DNA of 64,000 nucleotides from Tepidimonas aquatica (GTDB taxonomy: Bacteria; Pseudomonadota; Gammaproteobacteria; Burkholderiales; Burkholderiaceae_C), in assembly GCF_007556585.1 (NCBI RefSeq), contig NZ_VJNA01000006.1, forward strand, positions 1-64,000. The letters are read 5' to 3'. Below, one piece after another: positions 41,384 through 49,856 of this stretch. A program made the translations under genes and the position numbers. Every line of letters begins with the position of its first letter. Position 1 is the stretch's first letter. The notes under the pieces are model-generated. The model was given only the letters and a program-made list of their open reading frames with translations. It was not told the origin of the DNA and made no database searches.

Positions 41384-42463
41384 TCAGCGCGCCTGTTGCG
41401 CAAAGCGCCAGGCCAACTGGGCGAGGGGGCGGGCGCCGGCCGCGCTCTGGCGGGCCTGGGCGCTGGAAGCGATGCCCAGCTCCACCCGTTTGACGATGCC
41501 TTGCAGGATGGCCGCCAGGCGGAAGGCGTTGTAGGCCAGGTAGAACGGCCAGTCGCGGCGCAGGGCCTCGGGGGTGGCAAAGCCGGTTTGCTCGCAGTAG
41601 CGCTCGATGTACTCGTCCTCGGACGGGATGCCCAGGGCCGCCCAGTCCAGCCCGGCGATGCCGCGGAAGGCGCCGGGTTCGATGTGCCAGGACATGCAGT
41701 GGTAGCTGAAGTCCGCCAGCGGATGGCCCAGCGTGGACAGCTCCCAGTCCAGCACCGCCACGATGCGCGGCGCCGTAGGGTGGAACATCAGGTTGTCCAG
41801 GCGGTAGTCGCCATGGACCACGCTGACCAGCCGTTCGTCGCGCGCCATGTCGGGCAGGTGGGCGGGCAGCCAGGCCATGAGCGCGTCCATCTCGGGGATG
41901 GGGTCGGTGATGGAGGCGACATACTGCTTGCTCCAACGCGCGATCTGGCGCTCGAAATAGTTGCCGGGCTTGCCGTAGTCGGCCAGCCCCACGGCCTGCA
42001 CGTCCACCCGGTGCAGGGCGGCGAGCACGCGGTTCATTTCCAGATAGTGCGCGCGGCGCTGCTCGGGGTCCATCCCGGGCAGCGACTGGTCCCACAGCAC
42101 GCGGCCATCGACGTGCTCCATGACGTAGAAGGCGCGCCCGATGACGGACTCGTCCTCGCACAGCACATGCATGCGCGCCACGGGCACGTCGGTGGCGGCC
42201 AGGGCTTGCATGACGCGAAACTCGCGCTCGATGGCGTGTGCCGACGGCAGCAGCTTGGCCACCGGGCCGGGCTTGGCGCGCATGACGTACGCCCGCCCCG
42301 GGGTGACGAGGCGATAGGTCGGATTGGACTGCCCGCCGGGAAACTTTTCGATGGACAGCGGCCCGGCAAAGCCCGGCAGGTGCGCCGTCAGCCAGCGCTC
42401 CAGCGCGGCGACGTCCAGGGCGTGGCTGGCGGAGGTATCAGCGGGAGAGGGGGATTCGGGCAT
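41384..42463 (-). CDS. APH-family phosphotransferase, ACAD10/11 kinase-like
   Basis: This is a small-molecule kinase of the aminoglycoside phosphotransferase fold. The 359-residue protein from ATG 42463 ([12 protein letters not shown]) shows the ACAD10/11 kinase motifs: [12 protein letters not shown] as glycine-rich loop, YVMRAKPGP with the ATP-binding Lys, [17 protein letters not shown] as catalytic loop (His-Gly-Asp, Asn) and [19 protein letters not shown] as the metal-binding DxD-like segment. In the known LvaA and ACAD11 systems it phosphorylates the 4-hydroxyl of hydroxyacyl-CoA. The dehydrogenase gene downstream supplies the second step. It is not expected to be an antibiotic resistance enzyme. 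A start at 42490 is possible but has no support. Confidence 0.87.
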   Translation of the reverse strand: MPESPSPADTSASHALDVAALERWLTAHLPGFAGPLSIEKFPGGQSNPTYRLVTPGRAYVMRAKPGPVAKLLPSAHAIEREFRVMQALAATDVPVARMHVLCEDESVIGRAFYVMEHVDGRVLWDQSLPGMDPEQRRAHYLEMNRVLAALHRVDVQAVGLADYGKPGNYFERQIARWSKQYVASITDPIPEMDALMAWLPAHLPDMARDERLVSVVHGDYRLDNLMFHPTAPRIVAVLDWELSTLGHPLADFSYHCMSWHIEPGAFRGIAGLDWAALGIPSEDEYIERYCEQTGFATPEALRRDWPFYLAYNAFRLAAILQGIVKRVELGIASSAQARQSAAGARPLAQLAWRFAQQAR

Positions 42464-42508
42464 GGCAGGCAGGGGGGAAAGCCGACCCACCCGCCATGCG
42501 GCTGGGGG

Positions 42509-43258
42509 TCAGGGTTCGGATTCGACGATGCGCATGAGCTGGCCACGGTCGCGGATCACCAGGCCGCCCGGCTCGATGCGGATGGCGCCGTCGCGCTCCA
42601 TGGCCTTGAGCTCCTGGTTGACACGCTGGCGCGACGCACCCAGCAATTGGGCCAGCTCCTCCTGTGCCAGGTGCAGTCCAATGCGGATGTCGTCGCCATG
42701 CGCCAGGCACGGCACCCCGTACGAGCGCGCCAGGTGCAGCAGCTGCTTGGCCAGCCGGGCGCGCAGCGGCAGGGTGTTGAGGTCCTCGACCAAGCCGAAC
42801 AGCGTGCGGATGCGGCGTGCGTGCAGACGCAGCAGCGCTTCGTACAGCTCGACGTGTTGGTCCAGGATTTTGCGAAAGTCGCTGCGCGCCACACACAGCA
42901 GGGTGGTGGCGCCATGCGCGTAGGCATCGTGCGTGCGCGCATCGCCATCGAACATCGCCACGTCGCCAAACCACACGCCAGGCTCCACGTAGGTCAGCGT
43001 GATCTGTTTGCCGGTGATCGAGGTCGAGCTGACCCGCACCGCGCCCTTGGCGACCGCGCTCCACATCGAGGGCGGGTCGCCACGCGCGCAAATCAGCTCG
43101 CCGTCTTGGTACCGTTTGACAAAGGCGCATCGCAGGATGTCGTGCCGCAACGAAGGTGAGAGGCTGTTAAACCAGCGACCGTGGTTGATCGCCTCGCGTT
43201 CTTCCATTGTCAGCATCGGCTCATCCGGCGGTTGTCGTGTGAGCGACTGCACGTGCAT
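42509..43258 (-). CDS. Crp/Fnr-family transcription regulator
   Basis: The 249-residue protein has an N-terminal cyclic-nucleotide-binding beta barrel (about 40-150, with GVWFGDVAMFDGDARTHDAY), a dimer helix (LYEALLRLHARRIRTLFGLV), and a C-terminal winged helix (LAQEELAQLLGASRQRVNQE, about 190-240). The four-Cys iron-sulfur signature of Fnr is not present at the N-terminus. The phosphate-binding cassette is poorly conserved compared with Crp, so the ligand is unclear. The gene is embedded in the acyl-CoA cluster and probably controls it. The 3' neighbour is the kinase gene, 45 bp away. Confidence 0.88.
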   Translation of the reverse strand: MHVQSLTRQPPDEPMLTMEEREAINHGRWFNSLSPSLRHDILRCAFVKRYQDGELICARGDPPSMWSAVAKGAVRVSSTSITGKQITLTYVEPGVWFGDVAMFDGDARTHDAYAHGATTLLCVARSDFRKILDQHVELYEALLRLHARRIRTLFGLVEDLNTLPLRARLAKQLLHLARSYGVPCLAHGDDIRIGLHLAQEELAQLLGASRQRVNQELKAMERDGAIRIEPGGLVIRDRGQLMRIVESEP

Positions 43259-43287
43259 CGATTGTCTCCTGTGCGACCGAGGAAGGG

Positions 43288-44067
43288 TTATCGGTACTGG
43301 GGCCTGCGTTTGTCCAGGAAGGCTTGAATGCCCTCGCCCGCGTTGGGGTGGTGCAAGTTGCGCACAAAATGCTCACGCTCGTCCCGCAAGTGGCGGCTGA
43401 GGCTGTGTTCGACCGCGTCGTTGGCCAGCGTTTTGATGCTGGCCAGCGCGTTGGGTGCCTGGGCGTTGAGGCGTTCGGCCAGCACCAAGGCCTCGGCCAG
43501 CGCCGCCCCGGGGTCGGTCAACGTGGTGACCAGGCCCAGTTGGTGCAGCCGGGCAGCGTCGGTGCGCTCGCCCAGCATCAGCAGCTGCAACGCCGTGGCG
43601 CGTGGCAGTTGACGCAGCAGGCTCCAAGTCGCCCCACCGTCGGGCGACAGGCCGACGTTGACATAGGCCATCACGAACACCGCGTTGCGCGCCGCCACCA
43701 GCAGGTCGCACGCCAGCGCCAGCGAAAACCCCGCTCCGGCGCAGGCGCCTTCCACCGCCGCGATGACGGGTTTGGGAAAACTGCGCACGGCTTCGATCCA
43801 GCCGTGCAGCGCGTCGATGCTTTCGGCCTGCACCTCGGGTGGCTGTTGTCGGTTGGCCAGCAGGCGCTGCAGGTTGCCACCGGCGCAAAACGTGCCGCCG
43901 GCGCCGGTGACGATGACCGAGCGCACCTCCTGGTTGCGCTCGGCGGCGACCAGGGCTTCGATGCCGGCGACGTAGATTTCGGGGGCCAGCGCGTTGCGTT
44001 GCTGCGGGTTGTCGATCGTCAACACCAGCGTGTTGCCGTGGGTGTGGCTTTGCAGCGTGGCGGTCAT
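43288..44067 (-). CDS. Enoyl-CoA hydratase/isomerase superfamily protein, PaaG-like
   Basis: The 259-residue crotonase-fold protein has the oxyanion segments GTFCAGGNLQRLL and EGACAGAGFSLALACDLL. The two catalytic Glu residues of enoyl-CoA hydratase are absent: Ser replaces the first (GAGFSLAL) and the second position lies in VFVMAYVNVG. Instead it has the SPDGGATW motif whose Asp is used by PaaG-type isomerases. It is therefore more likely a CoA-ester isomerase (1,2-epoxyphenylacetyl-CoA or enoyl-CoA isomerase) than a hydratase. It starts four bases after the dehydrogenase stop, so they are coupled. Confidence 0.86.
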   Translation of the reverse strand: MTATLQSHTHGNTLVLTIDNPQQRNALAPEIYVAGIEALVAAERNQEVRSVIVTGAGGTFCAGGNLQRLLANRQQPPEVQAESIDALHGWIEAVRSFPKPVIAAVEGACAGAGFSLALACDLLVAARNAVFVMAYVNVGLSPDGGATWSLLRQLPRATALQLLMLGERTDAARLHQLGLVTTLTDPGAALAEALVLAERLNAQAPNALASIKTLANDAVEHSLSRHLRDEREHFVRNLHHPNAGEGIQAFLDKRRPQYR

Positions 44068-44071
44068 GCCC

Positions 44072-45607
44072 TCAATCCTCCGTGTGCAGCAGGCTCAGGC
44101 CCAGCGCACCGCGCCGGCGCAGCCACGGCGAAGGCCGGTAGCGCATGTCGCCATACACGGTTTGCAGGTTGAACAGGATCTCCAGCACGCTGGCCGCGCC
44201 CACGCGGTCGCCCATGGCCAGCGGCCCGGCAGGGTAGCCCAGGCCCAGCGTGACCGCGGTCTCCAGGTCGGCGGGGGTGCATATGCCTTGCTGGCAAATG
44301 TCGGCGGCGATGTTGACGATGGTGGCCACGACCCGCTGCGTGACGAAGCCGCCGCTGTCGCGGATGACGCTGACCGCCTTGCCGTCGCGCGCCAGCAGCG
44401 CATGCGCAGCGGCGCGCATGTCGCTGCGGGTGGCTGGGTTGGTGGCCAGCACGCGGCGCTTGACCGCGCCATCGGGCAGCATCATGTCGATGCCGACGGT
44501 GCGCCCGGGGTCGAGCCGTTCCACGGCGGCCACCGTCGTCACGTCATGCCCCAGCGGCGCCACGACGATCAGCGCGTCGGGCGAGGGCTGGGCGGCGGTT
44601 TCGATCTGCGCGCCCAGGTCCTTCAGCAGTTGCAGCAGCTCGGCACGGCGGGCGGCGCGCCCCGGCACCCACACGGGCGGCAACGTGGTCACATGGGGCA
44701 CGGCTGGCTCGGGCGGCAACTGGGGCTGACCGTCGACGTAGCGGTAAAAACCCTCGCCCACCTTGCGCCCCAGCACGCCACCGGCCAACCGCTGCGCGGC
44801 GATGACGCTGGGGCGAAAGCGCGGTTCCTCGTAGTACTGGTGGTAAATCGACTCCATCACCGGCTGCGACACGTCCAGCGCGGTCAGATCCAGCAGCTCG
44901 AACGGCCCAAGGCGAAAGCCCATCTGGTCCTTGAGGATGCGGTCGATGGTGGCGAAGTCGGCCACGCGCTCGCCGGCGATGCGCAGCGCCTCGGTGATGT
45001 AGCCGCGCCCAGCGTGGTTGACGATGAAGCCGGGGGTGTCTTGGGCCAGCACAGGCGTGTGGCCCATGTCGCGTGCAAACGCCGCCAGTCGATCGGCCAC
45101 GCCCGCGTCGGTTTTGAGGCCGCGCACGACCTCGACCACCTTCATCAGCGGCACCGGGTTGAAAAAGTGAAACCCCGCCAGGCGCTGCGGCGCGCGCAAC
45201 CGGCTACCGATCGCGGTGACCGACAGCGACGAGGTGTTGGTGGCCAGCACCGCGTCAGGCCCGACCACATCTTCCAGCTGAGCGAACAACGTCTGCTTGG
45301 CGTCGAGCCGCTCGACGATGGCTTCGATGACCAGGTCACACGACGCCAACGCCGCCATGTCCGTCACCGGCACCAGCCGCTCGACGCAGGCGGCCGCAGC
45401 GGCTGGGTCGAGGCGCCCTTTGGCCACCAGCTTGTCCCAGGTGTCGTGCAGGGCCTGACGGGCCGCCTGTGCGGCGTTGGGCTGGGCGTCGAGCAAACGC
45501 ACGGTGGCGCCGGCTTGGGCGGCGATCTGGGCGATGCCGCGCCCCATGGCGCCGGTGCCGACGATGCCGATGTTGCGAAAAGTGAGACGTTGGTCGGAGC
45601 TGCTCAT
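44072..45607 (-). CDS. 3-hydroxyacyl-CoA dehydrogenase, PaaH-like
   Basis: This NAD-dependent enzyme oxidises 3-hydroxyacyl-CoA to 3-oxoacyl-CoA. The 511-residue protein opens with the Rossmann motif IGIVGTGAMGRGIAQIAAQA. ATNTSSLSVTAI and FHFFNPVPLMKVVEVV carry the catalytic Ser and His. VNHAGRGYITEALRI and the first C-terminal domain follow. A second 3HCDH C-terminal domain near the end (GDRVGAASVLEILFNLQT) is the PaaH arrangement, absent from short FadB-type enzymes. ATG 45607 is chosen; ATG 45652 is an alternative. It is the first gene of the five-gene cluster and diverges from the FimV-like gene with a 69-bp gap. Confidence 0.9.
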   Translation of the reverse strand: MSSSDQRLTFRNIGIVGTGAMGRGIAQIAAQAGATVRLLDAQPNAAQAARQALHDTWDKLVAKGRLDPAAAAACVERLVPVTDMAALASCDLVIEAIVERLDAKQTLFAQLEDVVGPDAVLATNTSSLSVTAIGSRLRAPQRLAGFHFFNPVPLMKVVEVVRGLKTDAGVADRLAAFARDMGHTPVLAQDTPGFIVNHAGRGYITEALRIAGERVADFATIDRILKDQMGFRLGPFELLDLTALDVSQPVMESIYHQYYEEPRFRPSVIAAQRLAGGVLGRKVGEGFYRYVDGQPQLPPEPAVPHVTTLPPVWVPGRAARRAELLQLLKDLGAQIETAAQPSPDALIVVAPLGHDVTTVAAVERLDPGRTVGIDMMLPDGAVKRRVLATNPATRSDMRAAAHALLARDGKAVSVIRDSGGFVTQRVVATIVNIAADICQQGICTPADLETAVTLGLGYPAGPLAMGDRVGAASVLEILFNLQTVYGDMRYRPSPWLRRRGALGLSLLHTED

Positions 45608-45676
45608 GATGAACCGGTGGGATGTTGCCGCGGATATGCCAGAATTGGCCATCGGAGTCCGCTGAAGATCAACGCA

Positions 45677-47518
45677 ATGGGCATCAAGCATAACCGCACC
45701 CGGGCCAGCCTGACAGCCGCTGCCTTGCTGCCGCTGGCCGCAGGCGTAGCGGCGCAGTCGCTGGGTGGGGTAGGGGGGGCGGTGATCATCGGGCGTCCGC
45801 TGGATATTGTGGTGCAAAGCAGCGTCAACGCCGAGGACGCGACGGCGCTGTGCGCGCAGGCCACGGTGCGCTACGGTGACACGACGCTGCCGGCCAGCGA
45901 GGTCGCCGTCACCGTGGTGCGCGATGACCCCCGCGGCAGCGGGCTGCGGGTGCGCGCACGGGCGCCGGTCAACGAGCCGTTCGTCAGCGTGGACGTGCGC
46001 GTGGGGTGCCAAGGGGCACTGGTGCGCAGCTACACGCTGCTGGCGGACTTGGAGCCCTTGCGGCCGGCGGCGGCGCCGGTGGTCGCAGCTCCGGTAGCCG
46101 CCGCTGGCCCCACCGCGCCGGCAGCGCCCACGCGTGCGACCGCTGTGCCAGCCTGGCCGGCGACCGGCAGCGTGTCGGCCACGGCCGAGCCGGAGACGCC
46201 CGTGCGCTTGACGCCGCCCGCCGTGCGGCCGGCGGGGGTGACCCGATTGGCCAGCAAAACCCCGCCGGTGTCCGCCGCCGCGCCTCGTCCACAGGCGTCG
46301 GGCGGTGTGCGTGCGGCGGCCGAGCCGCCCGCCGCACCGTCCGGACCACGGCTCAAGCTCGACCCCGTTGAGGTGGCGCCCCAGCCCGCCGTCGGGCCCG
46401 CGACGCCCGGGGCCTCGGCTGAGGGCGGGGTGCCGGCAACCGGCGTGGCGGCCGCCACGCCAGCGGCCGAACCGGCGTCGGTGCCCCCTGCCGTGCAGCA
46501 GGAGCTGGAGCGCTTGCGCCAGGAGCAACAGCGTTTGCTGGCGGCTGTGGAAGGTCTGAACCGGGAGCTTGCTGCGGCGCGCGAAGAGCGCTGGCCTGCG
46601 TGGCTATGGCCAGCCGTGGCGGGGGCGGTGGGCCTGTTGCTGGGCGTGCTGGGTTGGGCGTGGCGCCGCCGCACGACGCTGGCGGCCGTGCCGTGGTGGG
46701 CCGCGCCGGCCACGCCTGCTGGGGCGACGCCGCCGACGCCCATGCCGCCCGCCTCCACCCCCACCGGTGGGCACGACACGCCCGCGCCGATGCCCGCCGA
46801 ACCCGTGGCGGACGAGTCCGTCGTCCTCGGGGGCGAGGATGTCAGCGTGTTCGGAAACACCGACGCCAACGCAGACCCGCTGGCCACCGATACCGCGCGG
46901 CCAAGCGGCGGCGGTGCGGACCTGGAACCCAGCGATGGCGAACCGCCGGAAACCCCCGCGGTGGCACCGCTGGACTTCGCGGCGTTGCACGAGCTGTGGG
47001 AGCGGGTGGCGTTTTTCGAAGACCTCGGGCAGGCCGCCGACGCGGTGGCGGCGCTGCGCAGTTTCGTGCTGGCCCACCCACGGGCCAGCGAGGCGCCGTA
47101 CCTGCGCTGGTGGCACATCGCCAAGCTGGGCGGCCTGGACGTACGCCTGGCCCAGGTCACCTACGAGCAGCATTTCCATCGCCTGCTGGCGCCCGATGAC
47201 GGGCGCGCGACGTTGCTGGACGACGGCGCGCTGCTGCAAGCGTTGCAAGCGCATTGGCCTGGGGTCGAGGCCCGGCGCCTGATCGAAACCGCGTTGGCGT
47301 CCCAGCCGGGTGACCCGGGCAGCCCGTTGCAGGTGCGCACGGTGGCGGCGTTCGACGACCTGATCACGCTGCACGGCATGCTGGACTTGCTGCCCCTGCT
47401 GCCGCTGACCGAGGGCACTGCCCCGGCGGCCGACGACGACCACGTCATCGACTTCGATTTCAGCGGCTGGCAACCGCCCGGCGCCAGCAACCCGCCCGAT
47501 GACCAACGGTCTGGGTGA
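45677..47518 (+). CDS. fimV: FimV/HubP-like membrane protein without LysM
   Basis: FimV proteins organise type IV pili and polar structures. The 613-residue product has a signal peptide (SLTAAALLPLAAGVAA, about 11-26), then a FimV N-terminal-like domain (IIGRPLDIVVQSSV, later APVNEPFVSVDVRV and SYTLLADLEP). A long Pro/Ala-rich linker, a coiled coil (about 271-303, QQELERLRQEQQRLL), one transmembrane helix (about 309-328) and an acidic cytoplasmic part with an AALHELWERVAFFEDLGQAA segment follow. The peptidoglycan-binding LysM domain seen in Pseudomonas FimV is not evident. Cys59 and Cys111 could form a disulfide. pilU lies at 55-56 kb. Confidence 0.7.
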   Translation: MGIKHNRTRASLTAAALLPLAAGVAAQSLGGVGGAVIIGRPLDIVVQSSVNAEDATALCAQATVRYGDTTLPASEVAVTVVRDDPRGSGLRVRARAPVNEPFVSVDVRVGCQGALVRSYTLLADLEPLRPAAAPVVAAPVAAAGPTAPAAPTRATAVPAWPATGSVSATAEPETPVRLTPPAVRPAGVTRLASKTPPVSAAAPRPQASGGVRAAAEPPAAPSGPRLKLDPVEVAPQPAVGPATPGASAEGGVPATGVAAATPAAEPASVPPAVQQELERLRQEQQRLLAAVEGLNRELAAAREERWPAWLWPAVAGAVGLLLGVLGWAWRRRTTLAAVPWWAAPATPAGATPPTPMPPASTPTGGHDTPAPMPAEPVADESVVLGGEDVSVFGNTDANADPLATDTARPSGGGADLEPSDGEPPETPAVAPLDFAALHELWERVAFFEDLGQAADAVAALRSFVLAHPRASEAPYLRWWHIAKLGGLDVRLAQVTYEQHFHRLLAPDDGRATLLDDGALLQALQAHWPGVEARRLIETALASQPGDPGSPLQVRTVAAFDDLITLHGMLDLLPLLPLTEGTAPAADDDHVIDFDFSGWQPPGASNPPDDQRSG

Positions 47519-47535
47519 GCGGCTGCGGTGCGGCC

Positions 47536-48543
47536 TCAGCGCCGCACGTGCAGTGCCCCCGGGTTGACGATGTTGGTTGGGGTACCCTTGATGTAGTTGA
47601 CCACGTTGTCGAACGCGGCGGAAAAGTATTTCTCGTAGCTGTCCAGCTCGACAAAGCCAATATGCGGGGTGCACACGCAGTTTTCCAGACGCAGCAGTGC
47701 GTGCCCCTGCAAAATCGGCTCACTCTCGAAGACATCCACCGCCGCCATGCCGGGCCGGCCTCGGTTGAGGGCCGCCACCAGCGCGTCGGGCTGGATCAGC
47801 TCGGCGCGCGCCGTGTTGACCAGCAAGGCGGTTGGTTTCATGCGCGACAAATCGTCCAACCGCACGCAGCCGCGAGTGGCGTCGCTGAGCCGCAGGTGCA
47901 GGCTGAGCACGTCGCTGTGCGTGAACAGGCTGTCCTTGTCGTCCACCGGCTCGCACCCGTCGGCACGGGCCTGCGCGCGGCTGGCTTCGCTGCCCCACAC
48001 CAGCACCCGCATGCCAAATGCACGTCCGTACCCGGCCACCAGGCGCCCGATGCGGCCATAGCCCCAGATGCCCAGCGTGCGCCCACGCAGCACCTGGCCC
48101 AGACCAAAGTTGGGCGGCATCGAGGCGGCTTTGAGGCCTGACTGTTGCCACGCCCCATGCTTGAGGTGGCTGACATACTGCGGGATGCGGCGCATCGCGG
48201 CCATGATCAAGGCCCACGTCAGCTCGGCCGGGGCCACGGGATCGCCCACCCCCTCGGCCACCGCGACGCCGTGCTCGGTGCAGGCCTGCACGTCGATGTG
48301 CGCCCCGACGCCGCCGGTTTGCGCGATCAATTTCAGGCGCGGCAGTTTTTCCAACAGCGCGCGTGTGATGTGGGTGCGTTCGCGGATCAGCACGACGATG
48401 TCGGCGTCGCGCAAGCGCACGGCCAGTTGCCCGACCCCCTTGACGTTGTTGGTGTAGACCTTGGCCGGGTAGGGCTCGAGCTTGCGCGCGCACGCCAGCT
48501 TGCGCACGGCGTCTTGGTAATCGTCGAGGATCACGATGTTCAT
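47536..48543 (-). CDS. D-isomer 2-hydroxyacid dehydrogenase family protein
   Basis: This NAD(P)-dependent oxidoreductase belongs to the 3-phosphoglycerate dehydrogenase-like group; the substrate is not known. The 335-residue protein begins MNIVILDDYQDAVRKLACAR. The nucleotide motif is GIWGYGRIGRLVAGYG (GxGxxG at 161-166). The catalytic Arg-Glu-His set is visible as NTARAELI (Arg246), VFESEP (Glu275) and TPHIG (His294). ATG 48543 is chosen over an upstream in-frame ATG whose residues do not fit the family. It converges with the FimV-like gene (17-bp gap) and diverges from the MFS gene. Confidence 0.9.
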   Translation of the reverse strand: MNIVILDDYQDAVRKLACARKLEPYPAKVYTNNVKGVGQLAVRLRDADIVVLIRERTHITRALLEKLPRLKLIAQTGGVGAHIDVQACTEHGVAVAEGVGDPVAPAELTWALIMAAMRRIPQYVSHLKHGAWQQSGLKAASMPPNFGLGQVLRGRTLGIWGYGRIGRLVAGYGRAFGMRVLVWGSEASRAQARADGCEPVDDKDSLFTHSDVLSLHLRLSDATRGCVRLDDLSRMKPTALLVNTARAELIQPDALVAALNRGRPGMAAVDVFESEPILQGHALLRLENCVCTPHIGFVELDSYEKYFSAAFDNVVNYIKGTPTNIVNPGALHVRR

Positions 48544-48614
48544 GGCCCGGCTATTGTGCCCGTTGTTGCCACGGTGCCGACACGCCAGCGTCCGATGGCG
48601 TAGCATCCAACCCC

Positions 48615-49847
48615 ATGAGTACGACCACCACCTCCGCGGCCGCCGTTCCCGGCGCCGCCGCGCCCGTGCCTTGGGGACGGGACGCCACCGTGATGGCGCT
48701 CGTCGGGCTGGCGCACGCGACGTCGCATTTTTCGCACCTGCTGCTGGCGCCGCTGTTTCCCATCTTCATGTGCGAGTTTGGTCTGAGCTACGCCGAAGTC
48801 GGGGTGCTGACGAGCGTGTTTTTCGTCATCTCGGGCGTGGGGCAGGCGCTGTCCGGTTTCGTCGTGGATCGGGTCGGGGCACGACCGGTGCTGTTCGCGG
48901 CCATCGTGTGTTTTCTCGGATCGGCCTTGGCGGCGGCCCAAGCCCAAGGGTACGCGGGGCTGCTGCTGGCGGCGGTGTTGGCTGGGGTGGGCAACGCGCC
49001 GTTTCACCCGGTCGATTTCTCGATTCTGAACCAGCGCGTATCCCCGTCCCGGCTGGGCTACGCCTACAGCGTGCACGGCCTCACCGGCAACCTGGGTTGG
49101 GCGCTGGCGCCGGCGTTTTTGGTCGGGGTGGCGACGCTGGATCAATGGCGCCACGCGTACTGGGCCGCGGCGGTGCTGTACCTGGTGGTGCTGGGCGTGC
49201 TGTGGTGGCAGCGCGACCACCTGCGCACCGAGGTGGTGCGCCGCGGCGCCGAGCACCGGGTGGCCGACGACCTGGCGTTTTTACGCTTGCCGGTGGTGTG
49301 GTGGTGCTTTGGCTTTTTTCTGCTGTCGACGATGACGCTGGCGGTGGTGCAGACCTACGCGGTGCCGATCCTGCAAGCCGTGCACGCGGTGCCGCTGCCG
49401 ACGGCCACGCTGACCGTGACGGCGTACATGCTGGCCGGCGCGGTGGGCATGGCCTTGGGCGGCTGGGTGGCGGCGCGTGCGGCGGCCGTGGATCGCGTGG
49501 TGGCCCTGACCATGGCCGCGGGTGCCCTGCTGATGCTGCTGGCCGCCACGGGTTGGCTGGGTGGAGCAGGGTCGATGGCCGCGTTGGCCGTGACGGGGTT
49601 GGCGGTGGGCATCGGTGGCCCGAGCCGCGACTTGCTGATCCGTCGCGCCACGCCCAAGGGCGCCACGGGGCGCGTCTACGGCACGGTGTACTCCGGCCTG
49701 GACACGGGGTTTGCCGTGGCGCCGCTGGTGTTTGGGGTGCTGATGGACCACGGCTGGTACGCGGCCACGTTGGCCGGCGGCGCGGTCACACTGCTGTTGG
49801 CGGTGGTGGCGGCGCTGGCCGTGGGGCAACGCACCCGTGTGGGCTGA
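48615..49847 (+). CDS. Major facilitator superfamily transporter
   Basis: This is a 410-residue inner-membrane secondary transporter with about 12 hydrophobic helices. The helix 2-3 loop holds GFVVDRVGARPVLF, the MFS motif A region. VGNAPFHPVDFSILNQRVSP and YSVHGLTGNLGWALAPAF are reminiscent of the fosmidomycin-resistance (Fsr)-like branch. The substrate cannot be inferred. The N-terminal 20 residues are a Thr/Ala-rich tail. It starts 71 bp from the divergent dehydrogenase gene, with no obvious regulator adjacent. It converges on the RNA methyltransferase. Confidence 0.87.
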   Translation: MSTTTTSAAAVPGAAAPVPWGRDATVMALVGLAHATSHFSHLLLAPLFPIFMCEFGLSYAEVGVLTSVFFVISGVGQALSGFVVDRVGARPVLFAAIVCFLGSALAAAQAQGYAGLLLAAVLAGVGNAPFHPVDFSILNQRVSPSRLGYAYSVHGLTGNLGWALAPAFLVGVATLDQWRHAYWAAAVLYLVVLGVLWWQRDHLRTEVVRRGAEHRVADDLAFLRLPVVWWCFGFFLLSTMTLAVVQTYAVPILQAVHAVPLPTATLTVTAYMLAGAVGMALGGWVAARAAAVDRVVALTMAAGALLMLLAATGWLGGAGSMAALAVTGLAVGIGGPSRDLLIRRATPKGATGRVYGTVYSGLDTGFAVAPLVFGVLMDHGWYAATLAGGAVTLLLAVVAALAVGQRTRVG

Positions 49848-49856
49848 TGGGGGCCG

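Noticed and set aside
41384-42463. Antibiotic resistance kinase, on the basis of its aminoglycoside phosphotransferase fold
   Set aside because: Motifs match the ACAD10/11-type kinase branch and the neighbours are acyl-CoA enzymes.
43994-45676. Upstream extension of the FimV-like reading frame by about 560 codons
   Set aside because: It is antisense to the isomerase and dehydrogenase genes; the signal peptide begins at ATG 45677.
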